A stretch of 64,000 nt of DNA, from NCBI GenBank assembly GCA_964426915.1, contig CAYRTD010000004.1, positions 4,583 to 68,582 on the forward strand, given 5' to 3'. The position numbers were made by a program, and so were the translations under genes. Numbering within the stretch: position 1 is the first letter of the stretch; every line of letters begins with the position of its first letter. The notes beneath the pieces were generated by a model that saw nothing but the letters and a program-made list of their open reading frames with translations, was not told where the DNA came from and searched no databases. Positions 32,430-41,634 of this stretch are shown here, piece by piece. This stretch comes from CAYRTD01 sp964426915 (GTDB lineage: Bacteria > Bacteroidota > Bacteroidia > Bacteroidales > GCA-2748055).

Positions 32430-32460
32430 TGGGATAAAGTGGTATAAAGTGGGAGAAAAT
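32430..32460 (+). promoter_or_regulatory. Putative MraZ operator of the dcw operon
   Basis: Three direct repeats with a strict 10-bp period: TGGGA (32430), TGGTA (32440) and TGGGA (32450), each followed by T/G-AAA. MraZ of other bacteria binds TGGGN repeats separated by 5 bases upstream of its own gene. A weak -7-like TAATTTAG follows at about 32465. The position, 34-64 bases before mraZ, supports autoregulation. Confidence 0.75.
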
Positions 32461-32493
32461 GTCTTAATTTAGCACTTATTCTAGCATGCGCTT

Positions 32494-32964
32494 ATGATCA
32501 CATTTATCGGAGATTATCATTGTAAACTCGATTCCAAGGGTCGGGCGGCTTTGCCGGCAGCTTTTAAAAAGCAAATGGCTGCTGAGCTTACCAGTGGTTT
32601 TGTGATCAAACGTGATGTGTTTGACAAATGCCTTGTCCTTTATCCAATGAAGGAGTGGGAGAGGCAGAACGAGCTTATAAGGAGAAGGACAAATCCCTTC
32701 AACAAGGAACATACCCGTTTCCTGAGGATGTTCTTTAGCGGTACTGCTGAAGTCCAGGCAGATGCTACACAAAGAATCCTGATCCCCAAGAGGTTACTTG
32801 AGTATGCAGGGATAAAAGGTGAAGTAGTTCTGGCAGGACAATACGGAAAAATTGAAATATGGTCGCCCGGCGATTATGAAAGCTTTACCAAAGCAGACGA
32901 TGAATTTGCAAGTCTGGCCGAAAAAATTCTGGGAGGCCCGTCAGATCAAATAATTGAGGAATGA
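32494..32964 (+). CDS. mraZ: Transcriptional regulator MraZ
   Basis: A 156-residue DNA-binding protein with two SpoVT-AbrB-like domains. The first contains GDYHCKLDSKGRAALPAAFKK (DSKGR.ALP is the signature) and the second DATQRILIPKRLLEYAG. It forms a ring-like oligomer that represses the dcw operon. It is the first gene of that operon, overlapping rsmH by 4 bases (ATGA), with candidate operator repeats just upstream. Confidence 0.96.
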   Translation: MITFIGDYHCKLDSKGRAALPAAFKKQMAAELTSGFVIKRDVFDKCLVLYPMKEWERQNELIRRRTNPFNKEHTRFLRMFFSGTAEVQADATQRILIPKRLLEYAGIKGEVVLAGQYGKIEIWSPGDYESFTKADDEFASLAEKILGGPSDQIIEE

Positions 32965-33860
32965 CCTATCATAAACCGGTCTTACTGAAAGAAAGTGTTG
33001 ACGGTCTTAATATTCATTCAGAAGGGGTATACGCTGATCTTACTTTTGGAGGAGGGGGGCATTCACGTCAGATCCTGAGAAAACTTGGTAGAAAAGGCAG
33101 ATTGCTGGCTTTTGATCAGGACATCGATGCAATTGAAAATGTGCCGGATGATGAAAGGGTCAGGTTTATTCATGCGAATTTCCGGTTTCTGAAAAATTTC
33201 CTCCTTTATTTCGGTATTGAGAAACTGGATGGAATTCTGATGGATCTTGGGATTTCATCTCATCAGATCGATGAAGACAAGAGAGGATTTACATTCCGAA
33301 CGAAAACAAGGCTCGATATGAGGATGAATAAAAACTCGTTGCTAACTGCAGAAAAAATTGTGAATGATTATCCCGGAGAAGAACTGATCCGGATTTTCCG
33401 TGACTATGGTGAACTCAGGGCTGCTAACAGCTTTGCCGGAAAGATTATCCGGGCCCGTGAGAATCAACGGATTGAAGATTCAGAAACTCTGATTGAAATA
33501 GTGGAAAGTCTTATTCCGGGACATTTGAAAAATAAAGTGCTTGCTCAGTTGTTTCAGGCCTTACGTATTGAGGTTAACGATGAGCTTGGAGCACTTAAAG
33601 ATCTTTTAGAGCTGAGTCCAGAAGTTCTGAAAAAAGAAGGCAGGCTTGTGGTTCTGAGTTATCACAGCATTGAAGATCGAATGGTAAAGAAAATGATAAA
33701 GACGGGAAATCTGGAAGGAGTGCTGGAAAAAGATTTTTATGGTAACCCGAAGAGGGAATTCAGGGAGGTAGCAAAAAATGTTAAAGTCCCTGATGAAGAA
33801 GAATTAAGAAAAAATCCGCGGGCAAGGAGTGCAAAATTAAGGATAGCTGAAAGAATTTGA
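32961..33860 (+). CDS. rsmH: 16S rRNA (cytosine1402-N4)-methyltransferase RsmH
   Basis: A 299-residue SAM-dependent methyltransferase, also called MraW. It starts with YHKPVLLKESVDGLN, has the SAM-binding DLTFGGGGHS, then DGILMDLGISSHQID, the FRTKTRLDMRMN segment, LFQALRIEVNDEL and VLSYHSIEDRMVK. Length is normal. Start and stop overlap the neighbours by a few bases, indicating coupled translation. Confidence 0.97.
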   Translation: MTYHKPVLLKESVDGLNIHSEGVYADLTFGGGGHSRQILRKLGRKGRLLAFDQDIDAIENVPDDERVRFIHANFRFLKNFLLYFGIEKLDGILMDLGISSHQIDEDKRGFTFRTKTRLDMRMNKNSLLTAEKIVNDYPGEELIRIFRDYGELRAANSFAGKIIRARENQRIEDSETLIEIVESLIPGHLKNKVLAQLFQALRIEVNDELGALKDLLELSPEVLKKEGRLVVLSYHSIEDRMVKKMIKTGNLEGVLEKDFYGNPKREFREVAKNVKVPDEEELRKNPRARSAKLRIAERI

Positions 33861-34237
33861 TGAGAGAAAATGATGAACATATAGAATTTGAAAAAGAACA
33901 TGAATCTCCTGAACGGGGCCGAAGCAGTATTTTCCGGGGACTCATTGACGGGACCTTGTTAACCCGAAGGAAAGTGGTGCAACAGTTACCATTCGTTTTT
34001 TTTCTTGTTTTTCTGAGTGTGATATATATAAGTAACCGCTATCATGCAGAAACGCTCAGGAACAACATTGAAGATCTGAGAGAAACTACCAATGAATTAC
34101 GGTCGGAGGCAATTTTCGTTTCTTCTGAGCTTATGAAACTTAGCAGACAGACAGAGGTGGCTGATGAAATGGAAAAAAAAGGGCTGGAACTCAAAGAATC
34201 GGTTGAGCCACCAAAAAAAATTGAGATAATAAAATAA
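33860..34237 (+). CDS. ftsL: FtsL-like division protein
   Basis: About 125 residues from the ATG at 33860, which overlaps the rsmH stop by one base (TGATG). The charged N terminus is cytoplasmic, one transmembrane helix follows (QLPFVFFLVFLSVIYIS, about 44-61), then a coiled-coil periplasmic part (about 65-115, ETLRNNIEDLRETTNELRSEA in cues). This topology and its position between rsmH and ftsI identify the bitopic FtsL that forms the FtsQBL bridge in the divisome, though primary sequence conservation of FtsL is poor. Confidence 0.82.
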   Translation: MRENDEHIEFEKEHESPERGRSSIFRGLIDGTLLTRRKVVQQLPFVFFLVFLSVIYISNRYHAETLRNNIEDLRETTNELRSEAIFVSSELMKLSRQTEVADEMEKKGLELKESVEPPKKIEIIK

Positions 34238-34251
34238 ATGATAAAAATCGG

Positions 34252-36378
34252 ATGTCTGTAAAAAAAGACATAATGTGGAGAGTGGGTATTGTTTACCTTT
34301 TACTGGTAACTTTCGGGTTAACGGTTTTAGGAAAGATCGTATGGCTTCAGTTTGCCGAACATGAAATGTGGTCGGTAAATTCCGATACGGCTCCGATTAA
34401 AGAAGTGCCCATAGAAGCAAATCGTGGAGATATTTACAGCTCAGACAATAAGTTGCTTGCTGTATCTGTGCCTTATTACGATATAAGACTTGATCTGACT
34501 GTTGATAGCCTGACCGATGAAGTTTTTTATAATAATCTTGATGCTCTCTCCCGGAAACTCGCTGGACTTTTTCATGATCGTAGCTGGCTGGAGTATAAGA
34601 AGTCTCTTATCAGGGCCAGGAGCGAAAAATCCCAATATTTCCTTATTAAAAGAAATATTACCTACGACCAAATGTTGAAAGCTAAGGAGTTTCCTATTTT
34701 CAATAGAGGAAGGTATAAAGGTGGCATCCGTTTTATTGAAAAAAGTTATCGTGTAAAACCTAATGGTTACCTGGCATCAAGAACCATTGGCTCGACAAAC
34801 AGAAGTGAACAGGGAAATATCGTGGGACTGGAAGGGGCTTATGATGATGTTCTGAAAGGAATTGAAGGCCTTAAGCTATATAAAAGACTTAGCGGAAATA
34901 TCTATGTTCCTCTTTTCGACAGAAATGAAATCGATCCGGTAGATGGTTTGGATATCGTTTCAACGATAGACCTGAACATTCAGGATGTAGCCGAAAGAGC
35001 ACTCCATAAACAACTTAAACTACATAATGCAAGGCACGGGACTGCAGTGCTCATGGAGGTCAGCACGGGTGATATAAAGGCAATTGCGAATCTGGAAAGG
35101 AGGAGTACTGGTAACTACTGGGAATCTGTGAATTTCGCTATTGGGGAAAGTGGTGTTCCGGGATCTACTTTTAAAACCGCAAGTCTGATGGTCGCTCTTG
35201 AAGATAATAAAGTTGATATTACTGATTCTGTTGATATTGGGAAGGGTGTAACCTGGTTCTCAGGGACTAAGGTGGAGGACAGTCAGCATAGCCATACCGG
35301 GAAAACATCTGTACGGGACATTTTCGAAGTTTCTTCAAATGTAGGCATCACCAAAATTATTTCGGAAAATTATGATGATAATCCTGAGGATTTTATTAAA
35401 GGACTCTATAAGCTGGGGCTGAACCGAAAACTTGGTGTGGAAATAATGGGAGAGGGAATACCATTTATTAAGAATACCGATCACAGTCAGTGGTCGGGGA
35501 TCTCACTCCCCATGATATCAATGGGTTATGAAATTACACTTACCCCTTTACAGATGCTGAGTTTTTATAACGGGATTGCTAATGGGGGTAAAGTTATGAA
35601 GCCCAGGTTTGTTAAAGAGATAAGATACAGAGGGGAGAAAATAAAGGAAATTAATACGGATGTACTTAATCCGAAATTATGCAGTGATGAAACCCTCGGC
35701 AGAATCCATAAATTATTAATCGGGGTTATTGAGGATGGTACAGCTAATAATCTGAAGAATTTACATTATAAAATTGCAGGTAAAACAGGAACCGCACAAA
35801 TTCCTGATTCGGGAACCGGTTACAGAGTAAAATCGCGGATTAGCTATCAGGCTTCTTTTGTCGGGTATTTCCCGGCAGAAGATCCGAAGTATAGTTGCAT
35901 TGTGGTTGTGAATGCCCCTTCAAATGATATTTATTACGGCAATTTGGTTGCAGGACCTGTATTCCGGGAAATTGCCAATAAGGTTTATTCCACCAAGCTG
36001 GAGATGCATAATCCTGTGAATCATATGAGATCAAAAATTACAGAAGCTCCTTTCTCAAAAAGCGGTGATACGGATGAGTTAATAAAGGTATTAACAGCAA
36101 TGGAGGTAGGCGTGATCGATTTCTCCGGTAATTCACCCTGGGTTTCAACTCATTCTATGGGCGACTCGGTAAAGATCATCAACCGATCTGTGTATAAAGG
36201 TCTGGTTCCGAATGTGATAGATATGGGTTTGAAAGATGCTTTGTTTCTTCTGGAATCATACGGCTTGAACGTTAAGGTAAATGGAAGGGGTACGGTTCGT
36301 TCACAATCTCTTTTACCCGGAAGCCAGATGAGAAAAGGGCAGAACATAAGACTTGAAATGAGCATAAACGATAGTTAA
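34252..36378 (+). CDS. ftsI: Division transpeptidase FtsI (PBP3 type) with C-terminal PASTA domain
   Basis: A 708-residue class B penicillin-binding protein that cross-links septal peptidoglycan. One N-terminal helix (about 10-30) anchors it; the dimerisation domain has EANRGDIYS; the transpeptidase domain has SxxK at S305-T-F-K308, SSN at 361-363 and KTG at 511-513, so all catalytic motifs are intact. The last ~65 residues form a single PASTA domain (VPNVIDMGLKDALFLLES). Its stop overlaps the murE start by one base (TAATG). Confidence 0.95.
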   Translation: MSVKKDIMWRVGIVYLLLVTFGLTVLGKIVWLQFAEHEMWSVNSDTAPIKEVPIEANRGDIYSSDNKLLAVSVPYYDIRLDLTVDSLTDEVFYNNLDALSRKLAGLFHDRSWLEYKKSLIRARSEKSQYFLIKRNITYDQMLKAKEFPIFNRGRYKGGIRFIEKSYRVKPNGYLASRTIGSTNRSEQGNIVGLEGAYDDVLKGIEGLKLYKRLSGNIYVPLFDRNEIDPVDGLDIVSTIDLNIQDVAERALHKQLKLHNARHGTAVLMEVSTGDIKAIANLERRSTGNYWESVNFAIGESGVPGSTFKTASLMVALEDNKVDITDSVDIGKGVTWFSGTKVEDSQHSHTGKTSVRDIFEVSSNVGITKIISENYDDNPEDFIKGLYKLGLNRKLGVEIMGEGIPFIKNTDHSQWSGISLPMISMGYEITLTPLQMLSFYNGIANGGKVMKPRFVKEIRYRGEKIKEINTDVLNPKLCSDETLGRIHKLLIGVIEDGTANNLKNLHYKIAGKTGTAQIPDSGTGYRVKSRISYQASFVGYFPAEDPKYSCIVVVNAPSNDIYYGNLVAGPVFREIANKVYSTKLEMHNPVNHMRSKITEAPFSKSGDTDELIKVLTAMEVGVIDFSGNSPWVSTHSMGDSVKIINRSVYKGLVPNVIDMGLKDALFLLESYGLNVKVNGRGTVRSQSLLPGSQMRKGQNIRLEMSINDS

Positions 36379-37832
36379 TGATAACTCTTGATAACATAAT
36401 CAGATCATGTAAAGTCCTGAAAATATCGGGAGAAGGAGAGATATTGCAGGGAAAGATCACCTTTGATTCCAGGAAGGTCGAAAAAGGGGATCTTTTCGTG
36501 GCTGTCAGGGGTACACTTACAGATGGTCATGAATACATAAGGTATGCCATCGATAAAGGAGCGGAATTCATTGTTTGCGAAGAGTTTTCTGAGGAGATCT
36601 CAGAGAAAATAACCATCATTAAAGTCGAAGACAGTAGTAAAGCACTGGGGATTATTGCATCGAATTTTTATGGTAATCCATCCGGAAAGATGAAAGTTAT
36701 TGGAGTGACAGGTACAAACGGAAAGACTACTATTGCCAGTTTGCTTTATGAAGTGAGTACGACGCTTGGATACATGGCCGGTTTATTCTCGACTATTAAG
36801 GTGAGGTTTGGCAGTATGGTACTCCCTGCAAGTCATACCACTCCAGACCCGGTTCGTTTACATTCGGTATTCAGAGAAATGCTTGATCAGGGAATCGAAT
36901 ATGTATTTATGGAAGTTTCTTCACATGCTATTGATCAAAACCGTATTGCCGGAACAGTTTTTTCAGGAGGGATTTTCACTAACCTTACTCATGATCACCT
37001 TGATTATCATGGAAATTTCAATAATTATCTGCATGCGAAGAAGAAATTCTTTGATGAACTGCCGTCAACGGCTTTCGCTCTTGTAAACTACGATGACAGG
37101 AACGGAAAGGTGATGATTCAGAATACCCGGGCGCGGGTTTTTAGTTACAGCCTCAGATCATTAGCCGATTTCAGAGCTAAGGTCATAGAATCTCATTTTG
37201 AGGGCACTCTTCTGTTGGTTAACGGAGAAGAATTATGGACGCAATTACCAGGTAGATTTAATGCTTACAACTGCCTCGCATTGTATGGAGCCGGATTTTT
37301 ACTGGGATTTAGGAAGGAAGAACTGCTATTGTCTATAAGTAAGCAGAGATCTGTTGAGGGAAGATTTGAAATTATCAACTCTGAGAAAGGGATTACTGGT
37401 ATAGTCGATTATGCACATACTCCCGATGCCCTTGAGAATGTATTGAAAACGATAAATGAAATTCGGGAAGGAAAAGGACAACTGATAACGATTGCAGGAG
37501 CCGGAGGAAACCGGGACCGTTCAAAGAGACCAGTGATGGCAAAGATAGCGGCCAGCCTCAGTGACAGGCTTATTCTTACTTCCGATAATCCCCGGAATGA
37601 GGACCCCGCAGACATAATCGCAGATATGATGCAAGATCTCGACCCGGTTTTAAAGAAAAAAGTCATTAGCATAACCATCAGGGAGGAAGCAATAAAAACT
37701 GCCTGCAGTTTTGCCTGTGAAGGGGATATTATTTTGCTGGCAGGTAAAGGCCATGAAACTTATCAGGAGATCAAAGGAATGCGTCATCATTTTGATGACA
37801 GGAAAAAATTAAGAGAATTTTTAAATACTTAG
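36378..37832 (+). CDS. murE: UDP-MurNAc-L-Ala-D-Glu:meso-DAP ligase MurE
   Basis: A 484-residue cytosolic Mur ligase. It has FDSRKVEKGDLFVAVRG near the N terminus, the ATP site GVTGTNGKTT, HTTPDP and MEVSSHAIDQNRI in the central domain, and the DNPR motif in TSDNPRNEDP. DNPR is the signature for meso-diaminopimelate specificity, which predicts mDAP-type peptidoglycan. Length is normal. The start overlaps the ftsI stop. Confidence 0.96.
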   Translation: MITLDNIIRSCKVLKISGEGEILQGKITFDSRKVEKGDLFVAVRGTLTDGHEYIRYAIDKGAEFIVCEEFSEEISEKITIIKVEDSSKALGIIASNFYGNPSGKMKVIGVTGTNGKTTIASLLYEVSTTLGYMAGLFSTIKVRFGSMVLPASHTTPDPVRLHSVFREMLDQGIEYVFMEVSSHAIDQNRIAGTVFSGGIFTNLTHDHLDYHGNFNNYLHAKKKFFDELPSTAFALVNYDDRNGKVMIQNTRARVFSYSLRSLADFRAKVIESHFEGTLLLVNGEELWTQLPGRFNAYNCLALYGAGFLLGFRKEELLLSISKQRSVEGRFEIINSEKGITGIVDYAHTPDALENVLKTINEIREGKGQLITIAGAGGNRDRSKRPVMAKIAASLSDRLILTSDNPRNEDPADIIADMMQDLDPVLKKKVISITIREEAIKTACSFACEGDIILLAGKGHETYQEIKGMRHHFDDRKKLREFLNT

Positions 37833-37835
37833 ACA

Positions 37836-39077
37836 ATGCTGTACCATTTGTTTGAATACTTTGAAAGTATGGATGTTCCGGGAGCCGGGGTTTTCCAGTA
37901 TATTTCCTTTCGGGCGGCCATTTCTGTGATCACATCGCTGGTCATTTCACTGATATTTGGTAAAGGCATTATAAAGTTGCTGCGCCAGCGGCAGATAGGA
38001 GAAACAGTGAGAGATCTGGGACTGGAAGGGCAAATGGCAAAACAGGGCACTCCAACCATGGGAGGGCTGATCATTCTGGCTTCAATCTTTGTGCCCACAT
38101 TGCTCTTTGGAGATCTAACAAATATTTATATACAGCTCATGCTGGTATCCACTATGTGGCTGGGACTTATTGGTTTTCTGGACGATTATATAAAGGTATA
38201 CAGGAAAAATAAAAAAGGATTAAGAGGTAAATTTAAAATTCTCGGTCAGGTAGGTCTCGGTCTCATTGTAGGACTGACGCTGTATTTTAGTGATGAGGTG
38301 ATTATAAGAGAAAGGCAGGCGATTTCGTCCGAAGCAGCCGCCACAACCGAAAATGTGGTCGAACAGGATGGTAAATATTATCAAATACGAGATTACAAAT
38401 CTACCCTTACCACTATACCTTTTCTTAAGGATAATGAATTTAATTATGCCTGGCTGGTTTGGTTTATGGGAGAAAAAGCATCCAAATATTCATGGCTGGC
38501 CTTTGTTCTTGTTGTAATTATCATTGTTACAGCCGTGTCAAACGGCGCTAATATCACCGACGGGCTGGACGGACTTGCCACCGGATCGGCTGCAATAATC
38601 GGGGTTACATTAGGTATACTGGCCTATGTGTCGGGTAATACAATTATAGCCAATTACCTTAATATTATGTATATCCCTAGAATTGGTGAGACAGTGATCT
38701 TTGCCAGTGCCTTTATTGGAGCAACAGTAGGATTTTTATGGTATAATTCTTACCCCGCCCAGGTTTTCATGGGTGATACCGGAAGTTTGTCCATAGGCGG
38801 CATCATCGCAGTATTCGCTATTATCGCCAGAAAGGAATTACTCATTCCAATATTATGCGGTGTGTTTTTGGTGGAAAGCCTGTCGGTAATGATTCAGGTG
38901 AGCTGGTTCAAGTATACAAGGAAAAAATATGGCGAAGGGAGAAGAGTATACAGGATGGCTCCTCTTCATCATCATTATCAGAAATTGGGCTATCCGGAAC
39001 CAAAGATTGTTACGCGGTTCTGGATTATCGGCATAATGCTGGCTATAATTTCTGTGGTAACATTAAAAATTAGATAA
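37836..39077 (+). CDS. mraY: Phospho-N-acetylmuramoyl-pentapeptide transferase MraY
   Basis: A 413-residue integral membrane enzyme that makes lipid I from UDP-MurNAc-pentapeptide and undecaprenyl phosphate. It contains GTPTMGGLIIL, FLDDYIKVYRKNKKGLRGKFK (catalytic DD), the NITDGLDGLATG signature, GDTGSLSIGG and the HHHYQKLGYPE segment. It is about 50 residues longer than the E. coli enzyme because of a loop (about 150-220) between helices, common in Bacteroidota MraY. It follows murE by 3 bases; murF is not between them. Confidence 0.97.
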   Translation: MLYHLFEYFESMDVPGAGVFQYISFRAAISVITSLVISLIFGKGIIKLLRQRQIGETVRDLGLEGQMAKQGTPTMGGLIILASIFVPTLLFGDLTNIYIQLMLVSTMWLGLIGFLDDYIKVYRKNKKGLRGKFKILGQVGLGLIVGLTLYFSDEVIIRERQAISSEAAATTENVVEQDGKYYQIRDYKSTLTTIPFLKDNEFNYAWLVWFMGEKASKYSWLAFVLVVIIIVTAVSNGANITDGLDGLATGSAAIIGVTLGILAYVSGNTIIANYLNIMYIPRIGETVIFASAFIGATVGFLWYNSYPAQVFMGDTGSLSIGGIIAVFAIIARKELLIPILCGVFLVESLSVMIQVSWFKYTRKKYGEGRRVYRMAPLHHHYQKLGYPEPKIVTRFWIIGIMLAIISVVTLKIR

Positions 39078-39097
39078 TCTTAAAACCAATTGTTCTG

Positions 39098-40444
39098 ATG
39101 GAAGAAACTAAGAGGATTGTAATAATAGGGGCAGGAGAAAGCGGTACAGGTTCAGCTATACTCGCTCAAAAAGAGGGTTTTGATGTGTTTGTTTCCGACC
39201 ATGGTAAAATTAAACCAAGGTATAAGGAACTTCTGGAGAACTATGATATCCCCTATGAAGAGAATAAGCATACGGAGAGATATATCCTGAATGCGAATGA
39301 AGTTATTAAAAGTCCTGGAATTCCTGAAAGTAATTCCTTAATTCAACAGATCAGGAAAAAGAAAATTCGCATTATCTCAGAGATAGAATTTGCCGCCCGT
39401 TATACCGCTGCAAGAAAGATTTGTATAACAGGAAGTAACGGAAAAACCACAACTACATCACTTATTCATCATATGATGCGCAAAGGCGGGCTGAATGCGG
39501 GTATTGCTGGAAATGTGGGCAGAAGTTTCGCATATCAGGTTGCGACTGAAGACTACGATTATTATGTGCTGGAGATCTCCAGTTTCCAGCTTGACGGAAT
39601 GTATGAATTCAAAGCCGACATTGCCATTCTTCTGAATATAACGCCCGATCATCTTGACCGGTATAATTATGATCTTCAAAATTATGTGGATTCAAAATTC
39701 CGTATTACCCAAAATCTTACGGAAGACCAGTATTTCGTTTTTTGTTCCGATGATGAGATAACCATCAAGGAATTGGAGAATATTGTACTGAAGGCCCGTC
39801 AGCTTCCATACGCCTATAGGAAAAAAGAAGACGAAGTGGCATGGATTGATCATCAGGATCTTATGAAGATAGAATTTGACGATGTTGATTTTTCAATGTC
39901 GGTTAATGAATTGTCTCTTCGCGGAAGGCATAATACTTATAACAGCATGGCCGCAGGTATTGCCGGTAATGTATTAAAAATCAGGAAGGATGTGATTCGC
40001 GAGGCACTGATGGATTTTCAGGGTGTTGAACACAGGCTTGAACCTGTTATTAAAGTCCATGGAATTGAATTCATTAATGATTCCAAGGCTACCAATGTGA
40101 ATTCAACATGGTATGCATTGGAAAGTCAGGTTAATAAAATTGTTTGGATCGCAGGAGGTGTGGATAAAGGAAATGATTATAACTCCCTGAAAAGTCTTGT
40201 GGAGGAGAAAGTCATTGCCCTGGTTTGCCTCGGTAAAGATAATAGTAAACTGAAAAAAGAATTCGGAGAAATAGTAGAGTCCATTGTAGAAACAGATAAT
40301 ATGAGAGATGCCGTAAGAAAAGCCTATAAGCTGGGTAAAAAGGGTGATACTGTTCTGTTATCACCTGCCTGTGCCAGCTTTGACCTTTTTGAGAATTTTG
40401 AAGAAAGAGGCAGGCTTTTCAAAAAAGCAGTAAGGGAACTTTAG
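39098..40444 (+). CDS. murD: UDP-MurNAc-L-Ala:D-Glu ligase MurD
   Basis: A 448-residue cytosolic Mur ligase. The N-terminal Rossmann-like GAGESGTGSA binds the uridine, the ATP site is TGSNGKTTTTSL, ITPDHLDRY follows, and the C-terminal domain has NDSKATNVNSTWYAL, WIAGGVDKGNDY and LLSPACASFDLFENFEERG, all hallmark MurD segments. Spacing of 20 bases from mraY and 23 to ftsW keeps it in the operon. Confidence 0.97.
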   Translation: MEETKRIVIIGAGESGTGSAILAQKEGFDVFVSDHGKIKPRYKELLENYDIPYEENKHTERYILNANEVIKSPGIPESNSLIQQIRKKKIRIISEIEFAARYTAARKICITGSNGKTTTTSLIHHMMRKGGLNAGIAGNVGRSFAYQVATEDYDYYVLEISSFQLDGMYEFKADIAILLNITPDHLDRYNYDLQNYVDSKFRITQNLTEDQYFVFCSDDEITIKELENIVLKARQLPYAYRKKEDEVAWIDHQDLMKIEFDDVDFSMSVNELSLRGRHNTYNSMAAGIAGNVLKIRKDVIREALMDFQGVEHRLEPVIKVHGIEFINDSKATNVNSTWYALESQVNKIVWIAGGVDKGNDYNSLKSLVEEKVIALVCLGKDNSKLKKEFGEIVESIVETDNMRDAVRKAYKLGKKGDTVLLSPACASFDLFENFEERGRLFKKAVREL

Positions 40445-40467
40445 TAGGAAGGAACAAAACGGAAATA

Positions 40468-41634
40468 ATGAGAATAGCTGATTACATACGTGGAGACAGG
40501 GTTATCTGGATGGTAATTATTTTACTTTCGGTAATATCCCTGATTGCAGTATATAGCTCCTCTCAATCCCTTGCATTTAGAGGAGGAGATAACCGGACGG
40601 TATATTTGCTGTTAAAGCAGCTGTTTATCCTCCTGTTTGGTGTTTTTACCATCGTTATAACCCACCTGGTTCCTTACAGGATTTTTTCTCGCCTATCGCA
40701 ATTATTACTTTTTATAGTCACTCCTTTGCTTATTTTCACCCTCATTCTGGGAAGAGGAAATGCAGAAGCCAACAGATGGCTGGAAATGCCGGGTGGTTTT
40801 ACCTTTCAGACTTCCGACATGGCCAAGATCATTCTGGTGATATTTGTGGCCAGGGTACTTTCCCTGAATCAGGGGAAACTGAAAAAAATAAAAGCTGCCT
40901 ATCTGCCGATAATTATTGCCACAGGATTTATTTGCGGATTAATTCTGCCGGCTAATCTCTCTACGGCTGCACTGCTTTTTATGTCCGTGTTTATACTTAT
41001 GTTCATCGGTAGAATGCCTGTTAAATTCATGTTGCTGACTATTGGTGGTGCTGTTTTGCTCTTTGCTGTTTACCTTCTGGTTGTAAGGGCTTTCGATCTT
41101 CAGAGCCGGCAGGGTACATGGAAAAGCCGGATTGAAAGTTTCAGTAAAGGTCCTGATGAAGGAGTAAACAATTACCAGGTTAACAGGGCTAAAGTAGCCA
41201 TCGTTAATGGTGGGATTCTGGGAAAAGGACCGGGGAACAGCGTTCAGAAAGAAAAACTTCCACAGGCGAATTCCGATTTTATATATGCCATAATAATAGA
41301 GGAATACGGTTTACTTGGAGGGATCGTGGTGATGTTTCTTTATCTATGGCTGTTGTTCCGAACTGCCCTGATCGTGAAAAAAAGTAACCGGACATTTCCG
41401 GCCTTTGCTGCAATTGGTTTGGTTTTACTTATTGTTTCACAGGCCATATTGAACATGGCAGTGGCTGTGAATCTTGTGCCGGTTACCGGTCAGACTCTTC
41501 CCTATATAAGCAGTGGGGGATCCTCTGTTCTCTTTACCAGTATAGCTCTTGGTGTTATCCTTAGCATTAGCTGGGGCATTGAAGAAGATCTGAATAAAAC
41601 AAAAAAAGTAATTAAGACTGATGAACAGATCTAG
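40468..41634 (+). CDS. ftsW: Septal peptidoglycan glycosyltransferase FtsW
   Basis: A 388-residue SEDS-family polymerase with about 10 transmembrane helices that works with FtsI to build septal peptidoglycan. Recognisable SEDS segments are AVYSSSQSLAF, GNAEANRWLEMPGGFTFQTSDMAKI (short cues), LPQANSDFIYAIIIEEYGLLGG and VTGQTLPYISSGGSS. Its stop lies 14 bases inside murG, so the two genes overlap. Confidence 0.96.
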   Translation: MRIADYIRGDRVIWMVIILLSVISLIAVYSSSQSLAFRGGDNRTVYLLLKQLFILLFGVFTIVITHLVPYRIFSRLSQLLLFIVTPLLIFTLILGRGNAEANRWLEMPGGFTFQTSDMAKIILVIFVARVLSLNQGKLKKIKAAYLPIIIATGFICGLILPANLSTAALLFMSVFILMFIGRMPVKFMLLTIGGAVLLFAVYLLVVRAFDLQSRQGTWKSRIESFSKGPDEGVNNYQVNRAKVAIVNGGILGKGPGNSVQKEKLPQANSDFIYAIIIEEYGLLGGIVVMFLYLWLLFRTALIVKKSNRTFPAFAAIGLVLLIVSQAILNMAVAVNLVPVTGQTLPYISSGGSSVLFTSIALGVILSISWGIEEDLNKTKKVIKTDEQI

